In this document: positions 27,707 through 37,567 of the stretch, piece by piece
Layout of the letters: each line of letters opens with the position of its first letter
How positions within the stretch are numbered: position 1 is the first letter of the stretch
From: Planctomycetota bacterium
GTDB taxonomy: Bacteria > Planctomycetota > UBA1135 > UBA2386
Length of the DNA stretch: 64,000 nucleotides
NCBI GenBank assembly: GCA_025459175.1
Contig: JALORC010000004.1
Span: 1-64,000, forward strand
Direction: 5' to 3'
Position numbers and translations under genes: made by a program
The notes under the pieces: model-generated
Told to the model about the DNA's origin: nothing
Database searches by the model: none
What the model saw: the letters and a program-made list of their open reading frames with translations, nothing else

Positions 27707-27744
27707 CCGCGCACCTTTCGTCCACTGAATCGACCGGAACAGCC

Positions 27745-28563
27745 ATGAGAACCGCGTTGTTCGTTTCCTTCCTGCTCGGTGTCGCGGCGCTTCCTGCGCA
27801 GGATCGCGAGTTCGGCACCGCCGTCCAGACCACGTTGACGCAGATCCGCGCGGACGCCGATGCGTTCAAGAACGTCAAGGTCTCGTTCACGGTGCAGTTC
27901 ACCTCGCTGGGCAAGATCAGCAATCCGTTCTTCACGAAGTTCACGCCGACCGACTTCGCCAACTTCTACGCCTGGGGCGACGAGCAGCCGATCTGGCAGG
28001 AGAAGGCCTACAACGACGTCTTCGGCATGCTCTTCCTGAGCAAGATGCACCCGAAGCTCGAGCAGCTCTACGAGCTCCGGCTCTATCAGCGCATCAAGGT
28101 CACCGGCGTCACCCGCAACACCTTCCAGAACATGCCCTGGATCGAGGTCACCGACTTCGAGATCGAGGACGGCCAGCTCGACACGGCGGTGCTCACGCAC
28201 CTGTACCGCGGCGAGAAGATGATGGACCAGCGGCTGTGGCAGCGCGCGATCGCCGAGCTGTCGCTGGCGCCCGGTGACGGCGTGCCGCAGACGGCGCTGC
28301 GCGCCGCGCACCGCAACCTCGGCATCTGCCTGCTGCGCATGGGCGAACCCGAGTCGGCGATCGGCTACCTGGAATCGGCGGCCGGCATGAGTCCGCGGCA
28401 GGATCTCGAGATCGAGAACCTGCTGGCGGTCGCTCGCAGCCAGCCCGAGCAGGCCCTCGATCGCACGGTCGATTCGCGCAGCCTGAAGGACAGCGAGCGC
28501 CCGATGTGGGAAGCGTTCGACGCCGACAAGAGCCGTCGCGCCACCACCAAGCTGATGCGCTGA
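27745..28563 (+). CDS. Secreted protein with C-terminal TPR-like region
   Basis: Signal MRTALFVSFLLGVAALPAQ; TPR-like AHRNLGICLLRMGEPESAIGYLESAAGMSPRQD. Confidence 0.68.
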   Translation: MRTALFVSFLLGVAALPAQDREFGTAVQTTLTQIRADADAFKNVKVSFTVQFTSLGKISNPFFTKFTPTDFANFYAWGDEQPIWQEKAYNDVFGMLFLSKMHPKLEQLYELRLYQRIKVTGVTRNTFQNMPWIEVTDFEIEDGQLDTAVLTHLYRGEKMMDQRLWQRAIAELSLAPGDGVPQTALRAAHRNLGICLLRMGEPESAIGYLESAAGMSPRQDLEIENLLAVARSQPEQALDRTVDSRSLKDSERPMWEAFDADKSRRATTKLMR

Positions 28564-28643
28564 GTTCGCCGGGCGCCCGGAACCTGGGCGCCGCGGCTGA
28601 AAATCGCACCCCGGCGGGGCATTGTGGTGGGTCCTCCCGGCCC

Positions 28644-29573
28644 ATGACGACTGCCTCCCTGCCCGTGTCACCCCCTGCGTCGCTGCGCGGCCCGTTCCGG
28701 CTGTGCCTGGCGATCCTGGTCATGGCCACGGTCACGATCATCAAGGGGGCGATGACCACGAGCACCAACTCCGGGCTCGCGTATCCCGACTACCCGTTGT
28801 CGGCAGGTCAGTTGATGCCGGAGAGCAGCTACACGACGCTGTCCGGCTTCCTAGAGCACTTCCACCGGCTGGCGGCGGCGAGCACCGGGCTGATGGCGCT
28901 CGGGCTGGCGTTGTGGCTCTACTACGGGCGCCGCGGTAACCGGCAGGTGCGCCGCACGGCCTGGATCGGCGGCTTCCTGCTGCTCGCGCAGGCGCTGTTC
29001 GGTGGCTTCGGCGTGCTGCTGAAGCTGCCGGCGGTCACCTCGGTGACCCATGCGACGCTGGCGCAGCTGACGCTGGCGACGTTCGCGTGGCTGTCGTACC
29101 AGCTGTCCGATCGCTATCGCGACACGGCGCCACTGACCGACGTGCCGCCCGGTGCGGGTCGCAAGCTGGCGCTGTTCGCGCTGGTGATGCTGGTGATGCA
29201 GACCGTGGTCGGCGCGCTGGCGCGCCACACCAACAGCTCGCACGCCCTGTGGACCCACGTCGGCAACGCCTTCGTCGTGTTCGTCGTCGCGACGATCGCC
29301 ACCGCGTTCGCGGTCGGACGCTTGGCCAAGGCGCCGGGCGTGGCCTCGGTCGCGCGCTGGATCGTCGGGTTGATGATGCTGCAGATCGCGCTCGGCTTCG
29401 TCGTGCTCGCGGTCCGCGACCCGGCGGGCAAGGCCGCGATGACCACCGACCGGCTCGGCACCGCGGCGGTGATCTCGACCCATGTCGTGATCGGTGCGGC
29501 GCTGACGGTGCTGATGGCGGTGCTGTGGGCCCACGTGCATCGCGCGACGCGCCGCGAAGGCCGCCTCGCATGA
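28644..29573 (+). CDS. ctaA: COX15/CtaA-family heme A synthase
   Basis: Polytopic protein with conserved His pairs (EHFHRLAAAS, VTHATLAQLTL, RHTNSSHALWTHVGN, STHVVIGAAL); next to ctaB. Confidence 0.88.
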   Translation: MTTASLPVSPPASLRGPFRLCLAILVMATVTIIKGAMTTSTNSGLAYPDYPLSAGQLMPESSYTTLSGFLEHFHRLAAASTGLMALGLALWLYYGRRGNRQVRRTAWIGGFLLLAQALFGGFGVLLKLPAVTSVTHATLAQLTLATFAWLSYQLSDRYRDTAPLTDVPPGAGRKLALFALVMLVMQTVVGALARHTNSSHALWTHVGNAFVVFVVATIATAFAVGRLAKAPGVASVARWIVGLMMLQIALGFVVLAVRDPAGKAAMTTDRLGTAAVISTHVVIGAALTVLMAVLWAHVHRATRREGRLA

Positions 29574-30490
29574 CCGGTTCGCCGGGCGGCAAGCTGCGCG
29601 CCTACTGGGAACTCGGCAAACCGCGGCTGTCGCTGCTGGCCGTGTTCGCGGTGGTGGCCGGCGTCTACATGGGTTGGCCGGCCAAGGGCACCCATCCGCC
29701 GGCCGACCTGCTGCTGGCGACCACGATCGGCACGTTCCTGGCGGCGATCGGTTCGGCGTCGCTGAACATGTACCGCGAGCGCCATCTCGACCCGCTGATG
29801 CAGCGCACGCAGGGGCGCCCATTGCCGAGCGGGCGGCTGACGCCGCGCGCGGTGCTGGTGTTCGGCCTGGTCACCGCCGTGCTCGGGGTGTTGTCGGTGC
29901 TGATCGGCGCGTCGCCGCTGGCCGCCGACGGTTCGCGGCCGGTCGGCGCCTGGAACTGGGTCGCCGGCGGGCTCAGCGCCACCATCGTGCTCAGCTACGT
30001 GCTGATCTACACGCCGATGAAGGTGCGCACGCCGCTCAACACGCTGGTCGGTGCGATCCCGGGCGCGCTGCCGCCGGTCGTCGGACACGCGGCGGCGGTC
30101 GGCGAACTGGCGCTGCCGCAGGCGGTGCTGTTCGCGATCCTGTTCTGCTGGCAGATCCCGCACTTCCTGGCCATCGCCTGGCGCTACCGCGACGACTACG
30201 CGCGCGCCGGCATGCGCATGCTGCCGGTGCTCGACCCGACCGGTTACCGCACCGCGCTGACGATGCTGGTCTACGTCGCCGGCCTCGGCATCGCCAGTTT
30301 CCTGCCGTTCTTCACCCGCATGTGCGACGAGCGCTACGCGGTGGCGGCGTTCCTGCTCGACGTGCTGTTCTTCGTGCCGACGGTGTTCGCGGCGTTGACC
30401 CGCCGCGACCGTGCGATGCGGATGACCTTCCTGACCTCGATCGTCTACCTGCCGCTGCTGTTCGTGGCGATGGTGCTGACGCGCCGCTGA
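29570..30490 (+). CDS. ctaB: Protoheme IX farnesyltransferase (heme O synthase)
   Basis: YWELGKPRLSLLAVFAVVAGVYMG; NMYRERHLDPLMQRTQGRPLPSGRL; YTPMKVRTPLNTLVGAIPGALPPVVGHAA; ATGA overlap with ctaA. Confidence 0.94.
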   Translation: MTGSPGGKLRAYWELGKPRLSLLAVFAVVAGVYMGWPAKGTHPPADLLLATTIGTFLAAIGSASLNMYRERHLDPLMQRTQGRPLPSGRLTPRAVLVFGLVTAVLGVLSVLIGASPLAADGSRPVGAWNWVAGGLSATIVLSYVLIYTPMKVRTPLNTLVGAIPGALPPVVGHAAAVGELALPQAVLFAILFCWQIPHFLAIAWRYRDDYARAGMRMLPVLDPTGYRTALTMLVYVAGLGIASFLPFFTRMCDERYAVAAFLLDVLFFVPTVFAALTRRDRAMRMTFLTSIVYLPLLFVAMVLTRR

Positions 30491-30513
30491 GAACCAGACC
30501 AGAGATTCCGCCC

Positions 30514-30939
30514 ATGCTCGCCCAGTTCGACTTCCAGGTGCTGGTCCACGTCGACGCGCTGCTCAACGCGCTGGCGTTCGTGTTCCTGTGTGCGGCGCTG
30601 GTCGCGATCAAGCGCGGCAACGTCGAGCTGCACAAGAAGCTGATCTTCGTCGCGGTCGGCTTCTCGGCGGCGTTCCTCGCCTGCTACCTGACCTACCACT
30701 TCACGGTGCCGTCGAAGAAGTTCGTGCACGAGGGCTGGATCCGGCCGGTCTACTTCACGCTGCTGATCTCGCACATCATCCTGGCGGTGGTGCAGGTGCC
30801 GCTGATCCTGCGCACGCTGTATCTCGGGCTGAAGGACCGCCGGGCGCAGCACAAGAAGTGGGCCAAGGTGACGACGCCGATCTGGCTCTACGTGTCGATC
30901 ACCGGCGTGATCGTCTACTGGCTGGCCTTCCACTACTGA
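30514..30939 (+). CDS. DUF420 (CtaM-like) membrane protein
   Basis: LVHVDALLNALAFVFLCAALVAIKRGNVELHKKLIFVAVGFSAAFLACYLTYHF; downstream of ctaAB. Confidence 0.86.
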   Translation: MLAQFDFQVLVHVDALLNALAFVFLCAALVAIKRGNVELHKKLIFVAVGFSAAFLACYLTYHFTVPSKKFVHEGWIRPVYFTLLISHIILAVVQVPLILRTLYLGLKDRRAQHKKWAKVTTPIWLYVSITGVIVYWLAFHY

Positions 30940-30955
30940 GCCCTGGCGAACGAAC

Positions 30956-31474
30956 GTGGCCGACAAGCGCCGTTTCGAACTGCTCGCCGACCTGGTGACG
31001 ACCCACTTCCCGGGGTGTCGCCGCGCGTTCGACATCGCCGGCGGCATGGGCAAGCTGAACGCGGCGATGACCGCGCGCGGGCTCGACGTGACGACGTTCG
31101 ACAAGCGCTGGAAGCGCGAGGACGTCAACTACGCGCAGCGGCTGTTCACGCTCGACGAGCCGTGCGACTGCGACCTGCTGGTCGGCATGCATCCCGACGG
31201 CGCCACGCGGATCATCGTCGAGTATGCGGCGAAGCACCGCCGGCCGTTCGCGATCGTGCCGTGCTGCTCGGACAACGGCATGCCCTACAAGCCGTGGATG
31301 CGGCACCTGACCGAGCTCGGTGAGCAGCTGGGGCTCGCGGTCGAGGAGCAGGCGCTGCCGATGCAGGGGCGGGCGCGCGTGCTGGTCGGGCGGCCGGTCG
31401 GCAGTTCTCGCTCCACGGTCGCAACAGAACCGACCGGAACCACGGCTGACACCGTCCCCTCGAGTCGGAACTAG
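30956..31474 (+). CDS. SAM-dependent methyltransferase-like protein with unusual C-terminal tail
   Basis: AFDIAGGMGKLNAAMTARGLDVTTFDKRW; LLVGMHPDGATRIIVEYA; IVPCCSDNGMPYKPWMRHL. GTG start proposed. Confidence 0.65.
   Translation: MADKRRFELLADLVTTHFPGCRRAFDIAGGMGKLNAAMTARGLDVTTFDKRWKREDVNYAQRLFTLDEPCDCDLLVGMHPDGATRIIVEYAAKHRRPFAIVPCCSDNGMPYKPWMRHLTELGEQLGLAVEEQALPMQGRARVLVGRPVGSSRSTVATEPTGTTADTVPSSRN
31277..31315 (+). repeat. Copy A of a 39-bp near-identical direct repeat (inside the methyltransferase CDS)
   Basis: ggcatgccctAcaaGccgtggatgcggcacctgaccgag; 37/39 identical to 33164-33202. Confidence 0.9.
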
Positions 31475-33003
31475 AACCGGCCCAGGGTGAGCTGCAGGCG
31501 CCCCGTGGTGGTCAATGCGATGGCGGTGCCGACGGGCGAGAATTCGAACACGTCGACATGGTGGTAGACAGGCAACGCGACCAGAGCGGGCACCAACGGC
31601 AGCGCGACGCTCGACACGACCTCTCCGGCCGTCGGCACCAGCAACTCGGTCAGGTCGGCAAACAGCAGTCCATCGCAGCCAGCCCCGGCGAAGGGAAACA
31701 CGGCGGCCAGCGGCACGGTGGTCGGCGACAGGCTCGTAACCGCCAGCGCCAGTGCCGAGGTCGGCACTGCGGTGGTCACCGCGCGGAACGTGCTGCCGAG
31801 CCAGGGCAGCGACGAGGCGGTCAGGGTGTGCACACCGAGCGAGCCTGCGCAGCCGCTGCCGACGTCGGCGACGCTCGCAGGGCAGGTCGACGTGTACTCG
31901 GCCAACGTATGAGGCGGGCCGAAGCCGCTGTATCCGCCGACCAGCAACCGCCCGTCCGGTTGCATCGACAGTGCATTTGCCGAAAGTGTCGTTGGCAGCG
32001 GCGCCCAGCTGCTGCCATCGCCACGCAGCACTTCGTTGGCGCCACCCGCGACGCGCGACACGCCACTGCCGCCCACGACCAGGTCCCCGTTCGGCAGATC
32101 TGCCATCGCCAGCACGATGTGGCTGCCGGTGGCGGCCGGATGGAGCAAAGGGCCGAACGGCTGCCAGGCGCTGCCGTTCCAGCGGCGCACGAAGGGCTCA
32201 CGCTGCGACGAGAGATAGATCGGCGCGTGGCCGCCGACGAGCAGGTCGCCGTTGCTGCGCACGAACAGCTGTCGCGGCCCCGTGTTCCATCCCGACTGCA
32301 CCATGCCGGTATTCATCGCTACCCACGTGCCGCCACTGAAGCGTTGCACCGACAGCCCCCCGCCGGTGGCAGCCAGTTCGCCGTTCGGCAGGTTGGCCAA
32401 GCCTTGTACCAGTGGCGGCGGTCCATAGATCGACGACGCGCCGGGGATCCCGGCCCCCAGCGCGGACCAAGCCGCGCCGTCCCACGCGGCGATGTTGTTG
32501 ACGGCGACGGCACCTGCATTCAGGAAGCTACCGCCGGCAACCAGGTGCCCGTTCGGCCGCACCAGCAGCGCCTGCACACCGAACAACCACGACACCTGGA
32601 TGCCAGTCAGGCCGGGACCGAGCGACGACCACGCGGTGCCGTCCCAGCGCGCGATGTTCGCAGCGGCGACTCCGCCTGCTTGCGTGAACCTGCCGCCGGC
32701 CACCAAGTCGCCGTTCGGCATCACCGCCAGGCAGTTGACGACGCCATCGATGCCGGTGCCCAGCGGCAACCAGATCCCACCGCTGCGGATCGCGATGTTG
32801 CTGGCGACTGCACCCCCGTAGCTGGTGAACACGCCAGCCACGACCAGGTCGCCGTTCGGCAGGTTCGCGATCGCGTTGACAGCCACATCGGTGCCGGTGT
32901 GCGCAATGGTCGGCGTCAGTTGCAGCGAGCACTGGCTGCGCATCGTCGGGGCGAGCAGCACGAGCGCGGCGAACGGGAACGCGGCGGGAATGTTCATGGC
33001 CAT
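31471..33003 (-). CDS. Secreted delta-60/Kelch-like beta-propeller repeat protein with C-terminal beta-rich module
   Basis: Signal peptide; repeats ANLPNGDLVVAGVFTSYGGAVASNIAIRSGGIWLPLG, VMPNGDLVAGGRFTQAGGVAAANIARWDGTAWSSLG, LVRPNGHLVAGGSFLNAGAVAVNNIAAWDGAAWSALG. Confidence 0.82.
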   Translation of the reverse strand: MAMNIPAAFPFAALVLLAPTMRSQCSLQLTPTIAHTGTDVAVNAIANLPNGDLVVAGVFTSYGGAVASNIAIRSGGIWLPLGTGIDGVVNCLAVMPNGDLVAGGRFTQAGGVAAANIARWDGTAWSSLGPGLTGIQVSWLFGVQALLVRPNGHLVAGGSFLNAGAVAVNNIAAWDGAAWSALGAGIPGASSIYGPPPLVQGLANLPNGELAATGGGLSVQRFSGGTWVAMNTGMVQSGWNTGPRQLFVRSNGDLLVGGHAPIYLSSQREPFVRRWNGSAWQPFGPLLHPAATGSHIVLAMADLPNGDLVVGGSGVSRVAGGANEVLRGDGSSWAPLPTTLSANALSMQPDGRLLVGGYSGFGPPHTLAEYTSTCPASVADVGSGCAGSLGVHTLTASSLPWLGSTFRAVTTAVPTSALALAVTSLSPTTVPLAAVFPFAGAGCDGLLFADLTELLVPTAGEVVSSVALPLVPALVALPVYHHVDVFEFSPVGTAIALTTTGRLQLTLGRF

Positions 33004-33163
33004 TGTGGAGGTTGCTGCGGGGTGGGACGGCGACCGGAGACGAACTGGAGCAAGTAGTGCGCCACGAGCGCAAGCCACTGCCGATGGGGGGGGCTTCGAC
33101 CTCAGCCGTCGGAATGCCGGTAACGCGGCGACGTTCTCGTCGCTGGATCGACGGGTCGAACTC

Positions 33164-33202
33164 GGCATGCCCTGCAATCCGTGGATGCGGCACCTGACCG
33201 AG
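33164..33202 (+). repeat. Copy B of a 39-bp near-identical direct repeat (methyltransferase-derived relic)
   Basis: ggcatgccctGcaaTccgtggatgcggcacctgaccgag; encodes GMPCNPWMRHLTE vs GMPYKPWMRHLTE in copy A, same codon phase. Confidence 0.9.
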
Positions 33203-33250
33203 GGCCACCATGGCCGAATCTTCGGCCCGCGGCTCGAATGGTCGGTGCGC

Positions 33251-34321
33251 ATGCCCCGCCCTCTCGTCGCCGTGATCGCCGTTTCGCTCGTCGCCGCCAC
33301 CGGCTGGTTGCTGTTCCGCGGCAGCGGTGGCAAGCCGCGCACCGATACCGCCGCGGTCACGGTCACACGCGGCACCGTGATCCGGCGCGCCGTGGCGTCG
33401 GGCCAGGTCGACCCGGCCCAGGAGACCCAGGTCAACACGCAGTTGGCGGGCTTCGTGCGCACCGTGCACACCCGGCTCGGCGCCAAGGTCGCGGCCGGGG
33501 ACCCGATCGCCGAAGTGTGGCCGGCGCTGACCGAACAGGACCTGTTGCGGGCCGAGCGGGGCTTGCAACAGGCGATCGAGGGTGAGGAGGCGGCGCGCGA
33601 GTTCCACGACGGGCGGCACCTGTTGGCCGGGCTCACGCGCATGATGCAGGGCGAACGCAACCTCGATCGCATGCAGCGTTCGGCCGAACGCGGGCGGCGC
33701 TCCGCCGAGGAGTCGCTGCGGCTGCTGCGCGAGGGCAAGGTCGAGATCGACGGGCGCATCATCGACTTCGTGGTCAGGGCGCCGGTCGCCGGCCACGTGC
33801 TGCAATTGGTTCGGCAGGGCGACCCGATCACGCCGGCCAGCAACTATGGCCTCGGCACCGTGGTGGCCGTGATCGGGGACCTCGACCAGCCGGTCTTTCG
33901 CGGCACCTGCGACGAGCTCGACATCGGCCGATTGCGGGTCGGCATGACGGCCAGGGTGACGTTGGCGGCGCTGGCGGGCGTCGAACTCGCGGGCACCGTG
34001 GCCGAGCTGGGGTTGCGGGCCCGGCGCGTCGACAACGCAGCGTCGTTCGACGTGCGCATCGCCCTGACCGTGCCCCCGGACGTGCTGCTTCGCGCCGGCT
34101 ACTCGGCGGTGGCCGAGGTCGAGGTCGCACGCGTCACCGACGTGCTGGTGTTGCCGGAACGATGCCTCGTGCATCGCGACGGGCGCACCTTCGTGCAGGT
34201 GCGTGCCGCCGATGGTGCCGTGCAGGAGCGCGCGGTCCGGCCCGGGTTGGGCGACGGGTTGTCGATCGAGATCGTCGAAGGCGTCGCCGAGGGCGACCTG
34301 GTGGTCGAGCCGGGGCGCTGA
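33251..34321 (+). CDS. Efflux RND/MacA-like periplasmic adaptor subunit
   Basis: Single N-terminal TM; RRAVASGQVDPAQETQVNTQLAGFVRTVHTRLGAKVAAGDPIAEV; alpha-hairpin; VRAPVAGHVLQLVRQGDPITPAS. Confidence 0.85.
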   Translation: MPRPLVAVIAVSLVAATGWLLFRGSGGKPRTDTAAVTVTRGTVIRRAVASGQVDPAQETQVNTQLAGFVRTVHTRLGAKVAAGDPIAEVWPALTEQDLLRAERGLQQAIEGEEAAREFHDGRHLLAGLTRMMQGERNLDRMQRSAERGRRSAEESLRLLREGKVEIDGRIIDFVVRAPVAGHVLQLVRQGDPITPASNYGLGTVVAVIGDLDQPVFRGTCDELDIGRLRVGMTARVTLAALAGVELAGTVAELGLRARRVDNAASFDVRIALTVPPDVLLRAGYSAVAEVEVARVTDVLVLPERCLVHRDGRTFVQVRAADGAVQERAVRPGLGDGLSIEIVEGVAEGDLVVEPGR

Positions 34322-34324
34322 ACG

Positions 34325-35557
34325 ATGCTGGCCGACACATTGCGGGAGCTGCGCGGCGAGTTGCGCGCCCAGAAGCTGCGCACCGCGCTGTCGCTGCTCG
34401 GCATCGGCTGGGGCACGATGGCGCTGCTGTTGCTGCTCGCATTCTCGTTCGGCTTCGAGGAGTTGTTCGCCGAACGGCAGCGCGGGCTCGGCAATGGCAT
34501 CGCGATCGCCTGGCCCGAGCGGACCACGATGCCGGCGCGTGGCTTCCCGTCCGGCCGTGAGCTCGTGGTCCATCGCGACGACCTGCTCGCCGTGCAGCCG
34601 TCGCTGCGCCATTGCGCGGCGCTCAGCGCCGAGTTCGCCGTGCGCGAACGCATCACCATCGGTGGCACGGTGCTGCAGGTGCCGATCTCGGGCGTCGAGC
34701 CGGTGTTCGCGACGCTGCGTTCGCTGTCGCCGCAGCCCGGGGGCCGCTTCCCGAACGACCGCGACAGCGAGCTCGCCGCGCGTGTGGTGTTCCTCGGCGA
34801 TGCGTTGGCGCGCACGTTGTTCCCCGGTCAGGATCCGGTCGGCAGGACACTGTCATTGCGCGGCCGGTCGTTCACCGTGGTCGGTGTGCTGCAGTCGAAG
34901 CTGCAGGACAGCGACTACGGCGGCCAGGACCAGGACCGCGCCTGGATCCCGGCCACCACGTTCCTGCAGAGCTTCGGGCGGCGCCCGATCAGCAACCTCG
35001 TCTGTCGCGGTGTCGATCCGGCCCGGCCCGAGGCCTGCACCACCGAACTGGTCGCTGCGCTGGCGGCGCGATTGCAGTTCGATCCGGCCGACAGCGCGGC
35101 GTTGTCGGTGTGGGACACGACCGAACAGCAGCGGATGATGTTCTACATCTTCCTGGGCTTTCACCTGATGTTGGCGATCGGTGGTGCCTTCACGTTGCTG
35201 GTCGGTGGCCTCGGTGTCGGCCACCTGATGCAGCTGATGGTGCGGCGACGCATCGGCGAGATCGGGCTCAAACTGGCGGTAGGAGCCGCGCCGGCGCGCA
35301 TCCGCAGCGAGTGGCTGCTGCAGGCGCTGGCGCTGGTGATCGCCGGGGCCGGCGGCGGTGCGCTGCTGGCGCTGCTGGTGATCGTCGCGGTGCGCGCCTC
35401 GCCGGCCACCGAGGCGGTCGGTCGGCCGTTCGTGCCGTTGCCGGTGGCCGCGGCGACCGCGGCGCTGTTGGCGATCGTCGCGTTCGTCGCCGGCTATCTG
35501 CCGGCGCGAAGGGCCGCGGCGATGGATCCGGTGGTCGCGCTGCGGGGCGGGCGATGA
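34325..35557 (+). CDS. MacB-like ABC transporter permease (FtsX domain)
   Basis: LRAQKLRTALSLLGIGWGTMALLLLLAFSFGFEE; MacB_PCD-like region; C-terminal FtsX motif with PARRAAAMDPVVALRGG. Confidence 0.87.
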   Translation: MLADTLRELRGELRAQKLRTALSLLGIGWGTMALLLLLAFSFGFEELFAERQRGLGNGIAIAWPERTTMPARGFPSGRELVVHRDDLLAVQPSLRHCAALSAEFAVRERITIGGTVLQVPISGVEPVFATLRSLSPQPGGRFPNDRDSELAARVVFLGDALARTLFPGQDPVGRTLSLRGRSFTVVGVLQSKLQDSDYGGQDQDRAWIPATTFLQSFGRRPISNLVCRGVDPARPEACTTELVAALAARLQFDPADSAALSVWDTTEQQRMMFYIFLGFHLMLAIGGAFTLLVGGLGVGHLMQLMVRRRIGEIGLKLAVGAAPARIRSEWLLQALALVIAGAGGGALLALLVIVAVRASPATEAVGRPFVPLPVAAATAALLAIVAFVAGYLPARRAAAMDPVVALRGGR

Positions 35558-36781
35558 ACGAGTTGCTCGAGCTCTGGCGCGAGGTGTGGTGGCATCGCGC
35601 CCGCCTGCTACCGGTGGTGCTGGGGCTGTGCTTCGGCACGCTGGGACTGTCGGTGCTGCTCGCATTCGGCGATGGCTTCGACGAAGCCGTGCGTGCCAGC
35701 CTCGCCCGTTCCGGCGATCACATGCTGCGCTGGTCGGCCGGCGCCACGTCGCTGCCGTTCGATGGTCGACCCGCCGGTCAGTCGCAGCGCCTCGAGGTGC
35801 GCCAGTTGGATGCGGTCGCGGCGGTGCCAGGCGTGGTCGCGGTGAGCCCGCACCGGTCGTTCTTCGAACGCATGGTGAGCGACTCCGGTCGGGTCACCAA
35901 TGCCTCGGTCGCTGCGGTCGGCGCGCGCTGGCCGGAGGTGCGAGGTTGCGCGGTGGCGTCCGGCGGCCGCTTCCTGTCGCCGCTCGACGAGGCCGAGCGC
36001 CGGCGCGTCGCGGTCATCGGCGCCACGCTGGCCCGGCGGCTGTTCGACCGCGATGACGTGGTAGGCCGCTCGTTGCGCGTGTTCGACCGCTCCTTCGTGA
36101 TCGTCGGGGTGCTGCCGGCGACGGTGCAGATGATGAACTACAACGGCGACGACGCCGAGCGCCTGTTCGTGCCCTACGCGACGCTGCAGGCGATGTTCGG
36201 CCTGCGTTCCGTCGAACGCATCCTCGCACGCATCGACCCGCAGACGACGCCGGCCGCGGCCGAAGCCAGCCAGCGGTCGGCGTTGGCCAAGAGCCTCGGG
36301 TTCTCGCCCGCGGATCGCACGGCGGTGAACCTCGTCAATCACGCGCGCAAGGCCGGCGAGATCGGCGCCATCGTCAGCGGCGTGCGCACGTTCTTGTTCC
36401 TGGTCGGCCTGCTCGGGCTGCTGGTGGCGGCGGTCGGCGTCGCCAACATGACCTTCGTGCTGGTCGAGGAACGCATTCCCGAGCTCGGCCTGCGCCAGGC
36501 GCTCGGCGCCACACCGCGACAGATCCGGCAGCGGCAACTGCTCGAGACCGCGGTCGTGGTGGCGGTCGGTGGTGGCCTCGGCCTGTTGCTCGCGGCGCTC
36601 GTGTTGTGGGGCATCAACCAGTTGCCGCTCGATCCGATGGCCAAGGGTTATCTCGGCGAACCACTGCTGGCGCCGGCCACGGCGCTGTTCATCGCTGGCC
36701 TGCTGGGTCTGTGCGCCGGTGTCGCCGGCTGGTATCCCGCCGCGCGCGCTGCCGCGGTGCAACCGATGGAGGCGCTGCGCC

Positions 36782-36789
<8 letters not shown>
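35554..36789 (+). CDS. MacB-like ABC transporter permease (second)
   Basis: VLLAFGDGFDEAVRASLARSGDHML; EERIPELGLRQALGATPRQIRQRQLLETAVV; YPAARAAAVQPMEALRHD; ATGA overlap with the previous gene. Confidence 0.87.
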
Positions 36790-37456
<667 letters not shown>

Positions 37457-37567
37457 GTTCGCTGTCCGGCGACACCGGATTTCCGGCCAAGTGCCACCTC
37501 GCCCCGACTTCGTGCCACTGAGCATTGGCGAACGGCCACGAAGTTAGGTATCCATTAGGGTTCTGCC

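Noticed and set aside
37457-37567. LexA/SOS box upstream of recN
   Set aside because: No convincing palindromic LexA-type box was found; only loosely similar CGAAC/ACGAAG strings.
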